Shown: piece after piece, positions 43,460 to 55,869 of the stretch
Layout: every line of letters starts with the position of its first letter
Numbering within the stretch: the stretch's first letter is position 1
From: Larix kaempferi
Taxonomy: Eukaryota > Streptophyta > Pinopsida > Pinales > Pinaceae
Length of the DNA: 64,000 nt
Direction: 5' to 3'
Assembly (NCBI GenBank): GCA_027924585.1
Contig: BSBM01000779.1
Location: forward strand, 12,365,001-12,429,000
The notes under the pieces: generated by a model
What the model saw: only the letters and a program-made list of their open reading frames with translations
Told to the model about the DNA's origin: nothing
Databases searched by the model: none
Program-made: the position numbers and the translations under genes

Positions 43460-44250
43460 CATCATTCCGAATGTACCATGTGTCAAAAGGTTGACAATGG
43501 AGAGGATTCTGGTCGAAGTCGAAAAGATGATTGACAAGTTCAGGATCATAGTAGTTGACGAAGCACCGATGGGATTTCCACCAACGAGAAGCATATCCCA
43601 TTAGATCGACTTGATTCCAGGATCGAGTTTTCCAAAGAAGGAACCTCACAGAATGACTCCGGAAGAGGGCCAGTAACTCAATCGATAAGTCTAGGAATTG
43701 TTGGACAGAGGATTGATCAGAGAAAGTCTGAGCCCTTGTGCGGTACCACTAGTATTAGTGCCGAAGAAAGGTGGAGAATGGAGGATGTGTACAGACTCCA
43801 GAGCCATCAACAATATCACGACCAAGTATCGGTTTCCATTGTCGAGAATGGATGACTTGATGGATTGCTTGAGTGGAGCGAGATATACTTCACTAAGATT
43901 GACATGAAAATAGGTTATCACCATATTCATGTTAAAGAAGGAGATGAATGGAAAACATCCTTCAAGATGAAGGAAGGACTGTATGAGTGGTTAGTCATGT
44001 CGTTCGGATTGACTAATGCACCTAGTATGTTCATGTGGTTGATGAAAAAGGTACTGAAGCCATTCTTGGGAAAGTTTTCCGTAGTGTACCTAGACGACAT
44101 CTTCATATTCATTCGAACCAAGACAGAGCAATTAGAACACATTCGAAAAGTATTGCGAAAGCTGCAGGAAGAGAAGTTGATGGTGAACCTACAGAGATGA
44201 TTCTTCATGAAGGAAGAATTGGTGTACTTGGGATTTGTAATCTCAGGTAA
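43460..44250 (+). pseudogene. Z reverse transcriptase
   Basis: The reading resumes after [15 protein letters not shown], then [40 protein letters not shown] and the catalytic Y-L-D-D-I at about 44085-44100. Frameshifts near 43880 and 44200, and stops near 43602 and 43680. Confidence 0.92.
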
Positions 44251-44947
44251 AGGGTTAGTGATGGACCCAGAGAAGGCGAAGGCTATATTGGAGTGGCCAG
44301 AACTGACAAGCGCGACTGGAGTGCGAAGTTTCCATGGACTTGCGAGTTTCCACAGGAAGTTCATCAGGGGATTCAGTCAAATATGTGCACCTTTAACAGA
44401 GTGCATGAAGAAAGGGGAGTTTAAGTGGATAGAAGCTACCCAGAGATATTTTGAGAAGTTGAAGGAAAAGGAAATTGAGAGCCAAGTGTTAGCACTCCCA
44501 GATTTCGACAAAGTTTTCCAAGTCGATTGCAACGCGAGTGGAATGAAAATTGGAGCAGTGTTGATCCAGGAGGACCGACCAATTGCATTCTTCAGCGAAA
44601 ATTTGGATGATGCAAAACAGAAATATTTGGTCTATGAGCAAGAATTCTATGTTATTTCCCAAGCACTGAAGAAGTGGAGGCATTATTTGTAGCCCAGAGA
44701 ATTTGTGTTGTACACAGATCACCAAGCACTAAGGTATTTGAACACTCAGTTGAAGTTGAATCAGCGGCACATGAAGTGGGTCGAGTTCCTACAGGGATAT
44801 ACCTTCATGTTGCGACATAAGTCGGGAAAGTCGAACAAGGTTGACGATGCGTTGAGTCGAAGAATTGCATTGCTGAACATGACAACAGTTCAAGCAACAG
44901 GAATAGATTCAATGAAGACAGAGTATGCGATCGACGAGGATTTTTAG
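44251..44947 (+). pseudogene. Z RNase H
   Basis: From F-K-W-I-E-A-T-Q-R-Y-F through F-Q-V-D-C-N-A-S-G-M-K-I-G-A-V-L (first catalytic Asp), E-Q-E-F-Y-V-I-S-Q-A-L (Glu) and L-Y-T-D-H-Q-A-L-R-Y-L (Asp), ending with S-N-K-V-D-D-A-L-S-R-R. TAG near 44690. Confidence 0.92.
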
Positions 44948-44959
44948 AAAGCATGGCAG

Positions 44960-46335
44960 GAAAGTAGCAAACCATGGAGTGTCGACAGAATTCCATACTT
45001 GGATTATTTCATCCAAGACAGATACCTATTCAGGGGACAACAATTCTATATTCCCAGAGGATCCGTAAGAGAGAATTTAATCTGAGAACTGCACAATGGT
45101 GGATTAGTACGTCATTTTGGCATCGACAAGACCAAGGCGTTGGTCGAAGAGAAGTATTATTGGCCAGGAATGATGACAGATGTCGGTAAGTGGGTACGAT
45201 AGTGTCGATTTTTCCAGTTGGAAAAGGAAGAAGTCGGAATACGGTGTTGTATACGCCATTACTAGTGTCGAATACCCCATGGGAGCACCTAAGCATGGAT
45301 TTTGTGCTAGGATTTCCAAAGACGCAACAAGGTAGCAACTCGATCTTTGTTGTAGTCAAAAAAATTTCAAAGATGGCATTCTGTATCCCGTGTTGGAAGA
45401 CAAGTGACACCACAAGCATTGTTGTACTATTCTTCAAGGATATATTCAAGTTGCATGGGTTGCTGAAGGATATAACGTCAGACATAGATACCAAGTTTAT
45501 GGAACATTTCTGGAGGACACTATGGAAGAAACTGGACACGAAGTTGCAGTTTAGCTCGTCATATCATCCACAGACAGATGGATAGGCCGAGGTGGTGAAC
45601 ATAAGTTTGGGAAACCTTCTAAGATGTTTGACGGACGACAGACCCAAGCAGTGGCAGAACGTGTTGGCACAAGCAGAGTTCGTGTAAAATAATTATGTGA
45701 ATCGGTCTCCAGGTTTGAGCCCATTCCATATTGTTTAAGGACGAAGCCCACATTGAATGGTAGATTTGGTCGAGATACCGACAAAAATCAAGAAAAGCGC
45801 GGATGTGGAATCATTCGCAGAGCATATGAAATAAGTGCATGACGATGTGCGAAAGCGCATTGAGAAGAGTAACGCAGCATACAAGTTGAGAGATGACATA
45901 AATAAGAGGCTATAGTCGTTCAACGAAGGAGACTTATTCTATGCACATTTGCGGAAAGGATATTTCTGACAAGAACATATAACAAGATGAATATGAAGAA
46001 GATTGGACCCTGTAAGATTTTGAAGAATATTTCGGACAATTATTATGTGTTGGAGATGCCAAAAGACTTGAGCATTTCACCTAAGTTCAATGTCTCATAT
46101 CTGTACAAGTTTAAATAAGTTTCAACCAACGAAAGAACGGAAGTGTCAAACATCGTCTGGATGGTGTAGATTCCAGATCAACACGAAAAGGAAATAGCCA
46201 AAGTGTTAGAGGAACGTGAAGTTGAACGAACATGAAGTTCGTGAAATAAAGAATATTTGGTCCTATGGAAAGACGATCAGTTGCAGGAGGCGACATGGAT
46301 TTGCGAAGAAGAATACAGGAGATTGACGGAGTAGT
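44960..46335 (+). pseudogene. Z integrase with chromodomain
   Basis: The zinc domain has H-N-G-G-L-V-R-H-F-G and W-V-R...C-R-F-F-Q (the last Cys replaced by Phe). The core has M-D-F-V-L-G-F-P, S-D-I-D-T-K-F-M and an A-E-V-V-N motif for D, D and E, with a TAG just before the last. N-N-Y-V-N-R-S-P-G-L-S-P-F follows. At 46206-46335 a chromodomain-like segment reads E-Y-L-V-L-W-K-D-D-Q-L-Q-E-A-T-W. In chromoviruses this domain directs integration to particular chromatin. Confidence 0.88.
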
Positions 46336-46350
46336 TGAGTTCTTTTTCAC

Positions 46351-46359
46351 CTGGGGAGT
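46351..46359 (+). promoter_or_regulatory. Z polypurine tract
   Basis: A short purine-rich CTGGGGAGT stretch directly before the 3' LTR TGATGCAGG at 46361. Confidence 0.6.
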
Positions 46360-46360
46360 C

Positions 46361-47380
46361 TGATGCAGGCGAATCGAGGCCTAGGAAAAATAGTCGAAGT
46401 TGATCGACATGAGAAGTCGACCAGGGGGATTTCCGACAACCACTGTTGCAAAGGAAGATTGGTTGTCAAATCCAAGTAGTCGAGCATAAGTTGACGATAT
46501 GCAGTTGAAAGGAGTAGAAGGTCGAGAGTCGACATGTTTAATGTCGACAAATGATGGGGTTTCAACGAAGACGTCGATGTCAAAATTTTGTCAAACCGCG
46601 ACACCGACAACTTTCGGCGGAATCCAAGCGTGGAGGAAGGGGCGGACTAGAAATCCATATAAGCGAAACGAAGCCAATAGGTAAAGTCAAGGGATGACGA
46701 AGTGCAGTATGGTCGATGCAGGAGATGGGGCCAACAACTGTAGCAGAGTCAGAGAAGTGCAAAAGTCAAGGCAACATACTTGGTAGCCATTCAGGGTTGC
46801 TAAGGAATTTGTGAGCAGTTATGAAGGTGGTTGGGATCATGAGAGATGTCACCACAGGAAGAGGTTGTGTAGCACGGCCCGAGGGCATTGAAAACGACAG
46901 GTCTACAGGATATAGAGGATTCGTCGGACAAAGGAAGAGTGTCTCGGGGAACAGAGTGGACCTCAGGATGAGCAGCAGTAGTAGAATACTAGTGTGCAGG
47001 CACAGAGGAGAGGGAGTTCAAGAGACTTCGATCAGCAGAGGATTGAGAGAGAGAGGGATTTCAAGAGACTTCGATCAGTAGAGGATCAAGAGAGAGAGAT
47101 CGTTCATCCATAGCTCAACGAGTGCTTTCATGCAGAAGATGCCGTGAGAGGGAAGGAGATCACACACAGAGAAAACACACCATTACTTCTGTATATTGTA
47201 TTAGGTTGATGCCGACTAGTTTAGCTATTTACATTTGTTTGCATTTCACATTGTAACCAATAATTTGATTGAAGTAATGGAAGCCATCTTCTGGAATCCT
47301 TTTTACACCAAGTCTGTGTGAGCATCATGTGTCATGTGTTATTGTTAAGCAAGAAGGTTTGACCGACCTGACTTGCACCA
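46361..47380 (+). repeat. Z 3' LTR
   Basis: 1020 bp, paired with 37668-38656. Contains a 36-bp local duplication (GAGACTTCGATCAG, twice near 47030 and 47065). Followed by AAAAT and LINE ORF1 sequence. Confidence 0.9.
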
Positions 47381-49500
47381 AAAATAGAGGACAGTAGATA
47401 ATTTCTAACAATAAATTTCAATCTTGTAGATAAGGGGACGTGAGGACTTTCACTAGAATCGCCCCCCCATGGTTCAAATTGACCCTACATAAACCCCTCT
47501 TTTTAGACCTCTTATTTTGTAGAGTGACATTTTGAAAATGAATGGAGCTGATTGGGGAGACTTCTTGCTTAGCTAGTTTATCCAAGAATACAAGTAAAGA
47601 ATTTTTTACCAATAAATCCTTAGGTGATAACATACACAAATTTTGGTTCGTGCAATTAGAACTCTGATTGGGATAGAAAACACCTGGGATTTCAACAAAA
47701 GATGTAAGAACCCCACCACTCAAAGACTGTACCGACCCAGGAATAAAAGAATGAGGATAGATAATTCTCTTAGCACCTACATCCCCAAATCCTTCAATAG
47801 AGTATTTGGGGTCAGAATGGACTAAAATTTTACTAGGAGTCTCTAAATTAGAAACCATAGGAGGCCTATCCATCGAGGAATAAAAATACCCCAAGCCCTC
47901 ATTAGAAAAAATATAATTAATGCTCTCCTCAACAACCGGACTAGAAACCCCCTCACCTTTCTCAAAAGGAGGATTATTATAAAAAAATGACCCATTTTCA
48001 CCACAAGGTACTAAATTAGGATTAGAAAAATCACTTGAAGGCGAAATGTCAAAGGAATTTTTCAAGGACATTTCAACAGCTTTAATTACTTCTAGTTATT
48101 TTGAAGATAAAGAACTAAAAAAAAAGGTAACGGATTTTTAAGCTTACTCGGAACGAAGACGCAGACAAAGTAGAAGGACCACAAGGATCAATGGAATGAG
48201 GATTCACCAATGAATAGCTCCCATCCACTCGAGCATCAATCGAAACCCCTAACTTCAAAGGCTCCACCTGAGGCAAATAATTACCACCATGGTCCTAAGA
48301 AAGAAAACCCAAACACTGCTTCTTCAAGTGCCTAGTCTCTTGGCATAGGAGACATCTAAAAGGAATCTACTTATAATAAAGTCTCTGGACAAAGGAAACA
48401 TCACCCCAACCGATCATCACCTCCGTAGGTAGGCCCTTCGTCACATCAAATTCAAGAAGAATCATTTCCATTATCTTATCTTCCCCAATAATCATATCCT
48501 TTTCAATATGAATGATCCATCCAATCATGTTATCCAAGTCTTCAAACACTGAATGGGACCATAGTTGGAGAGGGAAACCCAGGAGAAAACACCACAAGTG
48601 ATGAAGCATGATTGATTCCTTCTCAAGGTTTAAAAATGTGTGCCAATGAATAAGAACCCATGATCCACTCCCAATAATCCAAGGCTTTGATAATATGAGC
48701 AAGGAGGCCTCCACTAAAAAAAATTGGAAATAATACCAGTCATTGACCAAAATGTTGAGCATCCAACAATAACCCATGAGAGGTTTCTATTGCACCCAAA
48801 CACAATCCAAGTAGTCTAGATGGTTTAATGAAGCATACTCCAAACAATCGACTAAAGATCTTTTCGTCAACCCTGTCACCCTCTCCATATTCACATCACG
48901 GCCCACCGTCAAATCTGCTCATCAAGGATCTTGAAGGATTTCTAAGCATGCATAGCCTTATCCCTTTTCCCAAAACTGTGTCTACCCCCACCACCCTTCA
49001 CAGCTACAACAGAACTAGGGCCTCCACCACCCTTCATAGCAGCCACAGAACAAGGGATTTTATTATCAAAAACCCTAGGGTTTAAATCACCATCTGCAAA
49101 ACCATTCCCATCCTTCGAAATCGCCAAAGATTCTAAACCCAAAAATAATAGCTGCTTAGGAACATATGGAAAAATTATTCACCCTTCCATCAAGACGAAA
49201 ACCCTTAACCGACCAAGTATGGTCATCCGACATGACATAAATGAATGTACCACTTGACCTCCAACCATCACAAGTCCCCTCCATAGCTACACTGACATAT
49301 AATGAAAGATCCAAATCCCAATGACGGTTTAGAAATTCCAAATTGGTAAAAAAGATACCACCAGCTAGAGTGCCATCCTGATTTAGTTCAAACCATGCTA
49401 TTAAGTCATCTGTTAGAGATGGAGACATAGGAAATACAGATACACTCATATTCGTAGATAGGGAAGTGTCACCCTGCAAACCCTATAAACCCGCCCTGCA
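47381..49500 (-). pseudogene. L1-type LINE ORF1
   Basis: ORF1 RNA-binding protein of a plant L1 LINE, read from 49479 to 47418. The DUF4283-like domain at 48777-48367 has W-S-H-S-V-F-E-D-L-D-N-M-I-G and T-K-G-L-P-T-E-V. A CCHC knuckle (C-L-L-C-Q-E-T-R-H) lies at 48313-48354. The tail (48071-47418) is Ser/Pro/Asn-rich and ends close to the Z insertion. Frameshifts break it into four open pieces. With 36701-37667 it forms the 5' half of the LINE. Confidence 0.8.
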
Positions 49501-49554
49501 AAACCCTCTCCATTCAACTTGATTACTACTTGTATCATGAAATGTATACTCTTC

Positions 49555-49766
49555 AATAATCAAAACACATCCACTACATATTCTCTCTTTGGTGTTTACA
49601 AAATCACATTGAAGGTCTTTATCTCATGTGATCGTATAGTAATAGTCTAAAACATATTTGAATAATCAAAACACATCCACTACATATTCTCTCTTTGGTG
49701 TTTACAAAATCACATTGAAGGTCTTTGTCTCATGTGATCGTATAATAATAGTCTAAAACATATTTG
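49555..49766. repeat. 106-bp tandem duplication
   Basis: Two adjacent units, 49555-49660 and 49661-49766, starting AATAATCAAAACAC and differing at only two or so bases. It lies just upstream of the LINE 5' end. Confidence 0.95.
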
Positions 49767-49889
49767 AATTTATTGCTAAATAATCTTGGATCATCCCCTA
49801 AAAGGGAAGTTAGGGAGGTAAGAAAATGATCTCGATGTGTGTTTGGATGAAGGAAAAATAGAAAAACAAAGTGGACATCTAACATTGTT

Positions 49890-49912
49890 GATGATGATGA
49901 TGATGATGATGA
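49890..49912. repeat. (TGA)n microsatellite
   Basis: Seven to eight uninterrupted GAT/TGA units. Confidence 0.95.
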
Positions 49913-52900
49913 GGGGATAAGTAAAGGGGTTATGGAGGTCCTGATCCAACATGGATTGTCGATACAAGTTGAATATGTTTACTTTCATCAAGGATAAGCA
50001 GGGTATTAAGGATAAAATTGATCATGGATAAGGTTGTATTGATGATTGATTACGATAAGAAAATAGAGATTTAAAACAAAAGATGGATTTAGTTAACTTT
50101 GAAGGGATATGGTTATATGTTTTAAAAGTTATGAATTTATATATTTAAAAGGATGGTTAATAGTCTTACTCTTCGTCATTCGAAATTCTTTCTTGGCCAA
50201 CTAGTTTTGGGAATCCATTATTGGTTGATCTATAATTTGACATTGATATTCCACTGGAACAATTTATCACAAAAAATATTATAACATTTCAAGAATAAAT
50301 CTTAGATTATGCAAACTACGTAAATGAAATAACAAGCACATAAACACACCATCCACACAATGAAAACAAAATTTATCCTGGCAAGCCCAATATGAGAGAA
50401 AACCCAGCTACAAGGTGAGGCCTACACTCTGCTCTCTCTTTGTTACAATTATCAAAATGCACATACAAAGGAATGGTAACTCACTATGGAGTTACCTTTA
50501 GACATTGTGGCATGAACAATTGCTAAAGAATCTCCATCCTCCTTTACTATGCTCTCGGAATACCAATCCTATATTTTTTGCTTAGCTATGGAACAAGTAC
50601 TAACGAGCTCTTTAATTCACTTTTAATTAAATTGAAATAGAAAGTTGTGCATAAATTATCAACCCAGGGCCATGAAGGCTTATGAGCTACTAGACAAAGT
50701 ATATGTCAGACACTGCAATTTGAATGATTTTAACACGGAGGAGATCGATGAATTACTAAACTAGAATCAAAGTGCAATTGTTGGGGAACAGATTTCTAAG
50801 AAAATCACAATTGGCAGAAGGAAACTTGCAATCAAACCATAAGCACTAACTACCAAATTTCAACAAACATTCTGCTAAGCTGCGGAAAGAAACTACCAAA
50901 TTTCAAAAACATTCTACTATGCTACGGAAATAAATTAATGCCCAAACCTAGATTTATCAATTGAGAAGTTCACACGAAAGCAATTCAATAAACAGCATCT
51001 ATAGTAAGAGAATCGTAGTGATCTACTTTAATTTAACAATATGCTTCTACCATTATCAGCTAGCAACATAAACCCAACAACAATCTTAATGCGACCATTC
51101 ACCACAAAAGTATTCCTGATTCAATGTTCATAATCCATATATTCCTCTATGTTCCCTAGCAATGATAAGAACAATTACACTATCTAGTTGTGTCATTATT
51201 TAAACATTCACACTTAACTATGATTGGCACACCAATTATAAAAGCGAAATAATTAAATCAAAACATCATTGCATCAATATCAATTAAATGCGTAAGGAAA
51301 GGAAATCCTAACTACAACAGCACATGTCCCAGAAGGGGGCCCTGCCTTCAATGACAAGAGCTGGGAAAGCCACTCACTCACACAAAATTGATTAACACAT
51401 TAAGAATCGGGAAAATATAGATTTATATATCAAAGGTCTGATCACAGCAGTGTTTGATTGATCTATGCAATATGATGGCTAAACTCTCCCGGAGGAGATT
51501 CATAGTTTTTATACATTAGTGCTCATAAGAAAATCATGAAAGAGCATGCAGTTACAACCAATTCCCAAATGAGGCTCGTCTAATGATTTCCAAAGGATCT
51601 CGTGAGCCAATCCAGGAGCTAGTTCCTTGGAGAGTAGAAGTGATCCCCAGAATGGATCAGAGCAGTAAGCAACCCATTGTATGACCCAACAACTCGAGTC
51701 ATTGAAGGCCCGAAATGCTGATCAGTTGAACACAAAATCACCAATCTCAGGATTGGTTGCATAACCATGTACACCCTAAGTAGTTAACCAATAATGATGT
51801 AAAATAATGAGCAGGAGTATAATATATAAACTTGATACTTATATGCAAGTGTCTAGCTCCCATAATTCCTTCATTCTGCCACCTAAAAGTATAATTACAT
51901 TGAACCTGAAACACCACTTCTTTAGTAGGCAAGCATGGCATCATAACTCCATCCAAATCATCAACAATTTGACAAATAACAAGGAAAACGAGATCAGTCC
52001 TTACCAAAGCCAAAAATTTGCCAATTGTAATAAAGAGAGCAAGTGGTAATATAGGATCAAGTCAAAAAGTTCATAAACAAGGCAAAATATAAGAACAAAA
52101 AGGGTCATATACACAGCCCTTCAAGTACAACGCTCAAGAATGGAACCCCTTCTCCTCCTAACAGCCCAGTATTTAACATAGCCTAATAACCATATAGGGT
52201 TAGGGTATTTTTACTTCCTCAACCCTCAATTATCAATAAGGTTAGGATATTCTAGAATATTCATGAATGTATGCACATGGCTAGTCCCATTCATTGGAAT
52301 AATGGAGCTGACATGGAATCCAATTGTGCCAAGGTGGTCAACAAGGTTTGTCAACTTACAAGAAGAAAACATTTCACATACGAACTTTGATTGAGCCAAT
52401 TATTACACCATTGGAAAGGTATTTATGTGTACAGTATTGAATCTTCTTCCTATTAATGGTTCGAATATAAAAAAAATGGACCTGGAAGGTTTTTAGATGT
52501 TATATGACCCTAATTTCCATTAATAAACTACTGAAATAGATGGAAAAATATATTATAACCCCAACCAAATCAATGGCTCACCAAGACTCTCCTCACCCCA
52601 AGTATGCTCTTCACCTCGCACTTCTTGTGAGCTTGGTGAATAAGAAACAGGTGAGAAGTGTGAAATACCTCCATTGCTCACTTTTAATTCATTAGCATTT
52701 TTGTTTTGCAAACACCTTTAGCACCTTTACAGTTAAATTTCAAATCTCCATTTGCATTTACTTTGAGCTCTCTAGTTAATTGCAACAATCAATTTGTTTA
52801 TCTCACATGTGTTTGCATCACTAGCACACACTAAGGGACCTAAAAGCTCTTTCATTCCAAGTATTCTCTTCACCTTACACTTCTTGTGAGATTGGTGAAT

Positions 52901-53589
52901 CAGAAAGGAAGGGAATGGTGAAATACATCCCTTACAATCCTTAAGTGAATTTAAACCCTTAAAATCAACATTTGTAAATTTCCAACCAATTAAAATCCTC
53001 CACAGGAGGTCACAAAATAACATTTTAGTTAGGTAGGATTGATTGGGATAGGCATCCATTAATGCCCACCAATCTAGTTTCATTAAGTTTTTGAAACAGA
53101 GCATTGTTGACTTATAGGGTACTATCAAATCTTGCTATTAGCAAGTGTTAAAATAAAACCTGGATAAGAAGTGTGTTGTGTCCAACCAGGTCAAAACCGA
53201 GGTATTGTTTCCCTGCCCTCTCCAAATAGCCACTCATATTTATATGGAGGCGACACTATGCCGCCCAGGCTGAACCATTTATCCACACTTGATGCAGGTA
53301 TATTAGTGTCCAAAGTTAGGATATTTCCAAGGATCAATTGTGAGTGCAATTGACTCATGAATTCATATATTTCTGTTGGGAAGTGTTGCTAGTCCTTTCA
53401 GAACATATCCCCATCATCTATATAACTGACTCTTTGTTACCTTCACTAGTTGATTGGTGTGTGGACCCCATTTTCACAATCAATTGTTCTTTTGGAAGGC
53501 CCAGTTACATTTGATAGGAAGGAAGTTAGGTCGTTAGGGAATTTACATGTATTTTTCTTTTTAAATACAAGTTCACTAACTCGTAATTA
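49913..53589. other. AT-rich non-coding interval, mostly unassigned
   Basis: No gene recognised. At about 50290-50460 the minus strand resembles the end of a plant copia LTR (TAGCTGGGTTTTCTCTCA, then GGCTTGCCAGGATAAATTTT), a possible solo LTR whose limits I cannot place. 52596-52672 and 52854-52931 are diverged direct copies of a 77-bp segment. A 118-codon minus-strand open frame (53128-52772) has no recognisable domain. The rest is low-complexity AT-rich sequence. Confidence 0.5.
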
Positions 53590-53794
53590 AAAATAATGTA
53601 CATTTGGGAACTCTTGCACTAAATCGACATAGAAAATATCACTCACTTTTGCACCATTTTGCTTCTATTGTGGTTGGCATATTTTTACATTTGTTCAATT
53701 TTATTTATTTCCATCATCACTCTCACTTGTCACTAAGATTTCACCATCGAGGAACAAAACCCCCTAAGGAAGTCCTGTAGACTTCAAGGCCTTT

Positions 53795-55560
53795 CCCCTC
53801 TCCCGAGGGGTGTTTTTCCACTTTCTCCTTGTGGTTCATGCGGGAGATACTCTAGTTGGGGACGCTCCCAGGCCACTTTGATAGGGTCATCTAGGTAAAA
53901 TCGCTCCTTGCTTGAATCATTCTCTCCCCTCGGAGAAGGTGTATATAATTTCAATTCATCCTCTCGTGGATGAGGCAACCCTTCTTTTCCTCCCCTAGGA
54001 GATACTTTGGATCCCTTTGGTTCTCCTTCTCACGGAAGAAGCCACAATTTATTTCCACATCTTGACGTAAATCCACCTACTTCTTCTCCCCCTTCAGAAG
54101 GAAGGAATCCATCATCGTTGTCTTCCCATCAAAGGAAGATATCACCACCACATATACCTCTATCTCCACCTTGCAGAAACCACACACAACATACAATGGA
54201 AGGACCTACTCCCAACCTTCCTTTAATAGCTAGTCTAAATATCCCTGATTTGGCCAAATTGATCAATGAACCTATAGCACATGATCAAGCATGGCCATCT
54301 ATGTTGGATAAACTTCCCTCTGATATCCCTAAGCTAGAATGGAAACAAGGAGATTATCCAACCAACCACGTCATGTCAATCCACTTATGGTGTTCCTCCA
54401 AAAGCAACGTGGAAGACTCAATGAGGCTTCACCTCTTTTATTGAACCCTTACCAAAATGGAAGCCAAATGGTATGTGAAATTAATTGGAACAACCTATGC
54501 CACCTTTGCGACATTTTCCACTGCATTTCTAACATTTTTTCATCTTCTTGTTCGCCATGACCTTGGTCTCAAAATTCTCACAAAATTTCGACAAAACACA
54601 TCTACACACATAGTGGATCATATCCATGAGTGGCGTAGATGACGCACCTTATGTAAGATAGAAATACAACCTCGATTTCTATTGGATTGGTTCATCAAAT
54701 CAGTCCAATCAGCTATTGTGAAAGATGTGGCAACCTCCATGTCACAATTAGAAGAAGAGGTCGTTATGAAGGCCCAACATTTTGATCTTATCTATGCACA
54801 ATATAGATACTTGTACACTATCCTACATGATGCCCCTTGGCATCGGTCATTGGATCCCACACCTGTGGGTTCATCACATTCAACGGATGGGATTATAGGG
54901 TCCATTTCCAAAAAAGGAAGAGTTACTCCTCTTGTTACTCCTGCACCATTTAACATGGAACCATAGTACCCACCCATCCCTACCATGTCAGCACCCCTTG
55001 ATCCTGCACCAAATCCTCCATTTGGTCAATTATAGTATGGACCTTACAACCCTACTTATCCTAATGCAAGCCAAGCATAAACAGTACTTCCAAGTTCCAC
55101 CCCATATGGTGCAATCGACTCCTACGCCCACATCCGCTGGAGTGAAAACCACATTTATCTCACTATCGAGGTATAATCCTTACTACCCATTTCCATGTCC
55201 TCCTAGTTCTACCTCGATGCCACATTTGGGGTTAATTTAGTCCAACCTTATTTTTTCCAACAAGCTCAAAAATTTGAGTAGTTGAACACTGCAAACCCCG
55301 ATAATTCTCAAAATCAAGGGAAGAAGAAGGGAAAAACAAACAGAACAAGCAACAGGGGCAAGGGAGCAATCCCCCTCTCTAGCAAAACCAGAAACTGGGT
55401 AATTAGAATGCGAGGGAAAATAACCCCCCAAAGCAAGGGAATAACACTAACTCGAGGAACAATTAATCATGCTCCATTTCTGGAGAATATGGTCACTACA
55501 CTCACCATTTTTTGCTTCTCCCCAACTACCAGCAGTTCATTGAAGCCAAGAAGAATATCG
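53795..55560 (+). pseudogene. Tat(+) gag
   Basis: The capsid segment 54200-54830 carries the Tat gag signature: L-P-S-D-I-P-K, H-V-M-S-I-H-L-W-C-S-S, T-L-T-K-M-E-A-K-W-Y, H-I-V-D-H-I-H-E-W-R-R and L-D-W-F-I-K-S. The true start is unclear because the frame extends back to about 53795 without a convincing ATG. The N-terminal 140 codons hold repeated short Ser/Pro/Gly/Glu motifs. A basic block (G-K-K-K-G-K, about 55322) lies near the C-terminus. Several stops and one frameshift. Confidence 0.85.
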
Positions 55561-55869
55561 TCGTGAACACCCCTCATGCCCCTAACCCTACACAACCCCA
55601 AACCATTGTGTTCTAACAACCCTTTTCCAATCAAGGGTTCATTAATCATCAACAAGATCCCCACCCTTCTTGAGATGGCTCCTTTTAGAATATCTACATT
55701 AACACAATAGACATTAACCTTCAAACTCAAGCAAAAGGGACTCAATCAAAAGGTTATGGCAGACCTGACCCCCCCAAGTGGAAGATGTACCTACCCATTC
55801 TGGGGGGCCTTTGTAGATACCATGCCCAAGTGGTGAGCAGATCTCATAGATCCCCAAGGTACCACTTCG

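Larger units (their letters stand above)
37668..47380 (+). mobile_element. Chromovirus (Ty3/gypsy) element Z
   Basis: Plus-strand element inserted between LINE ORF2 and ORF1. LTRs 37668-38656 and 46361-47380 begin TGATGCAGG. Flanking 5-mers AAAAC and AAAAT differ at one base and are a probable decayed target duplication. It has an initiator-Met primer site, gag with one knuckle, protease, RT, RNase H, integrase and a C-terminal chromodomain. L (40569-43454) splits it between protease and RT. Many stops. Confidence 0.92.

Noticed and set aside
53171-53353. A 60-codon plus-strand frame (G-Q-N-R-G-I-V-S-L-P) resembling a gene exon
   Set aside because: Too short, no recognisable domain, no flanking coding sequence in a consistent frame.
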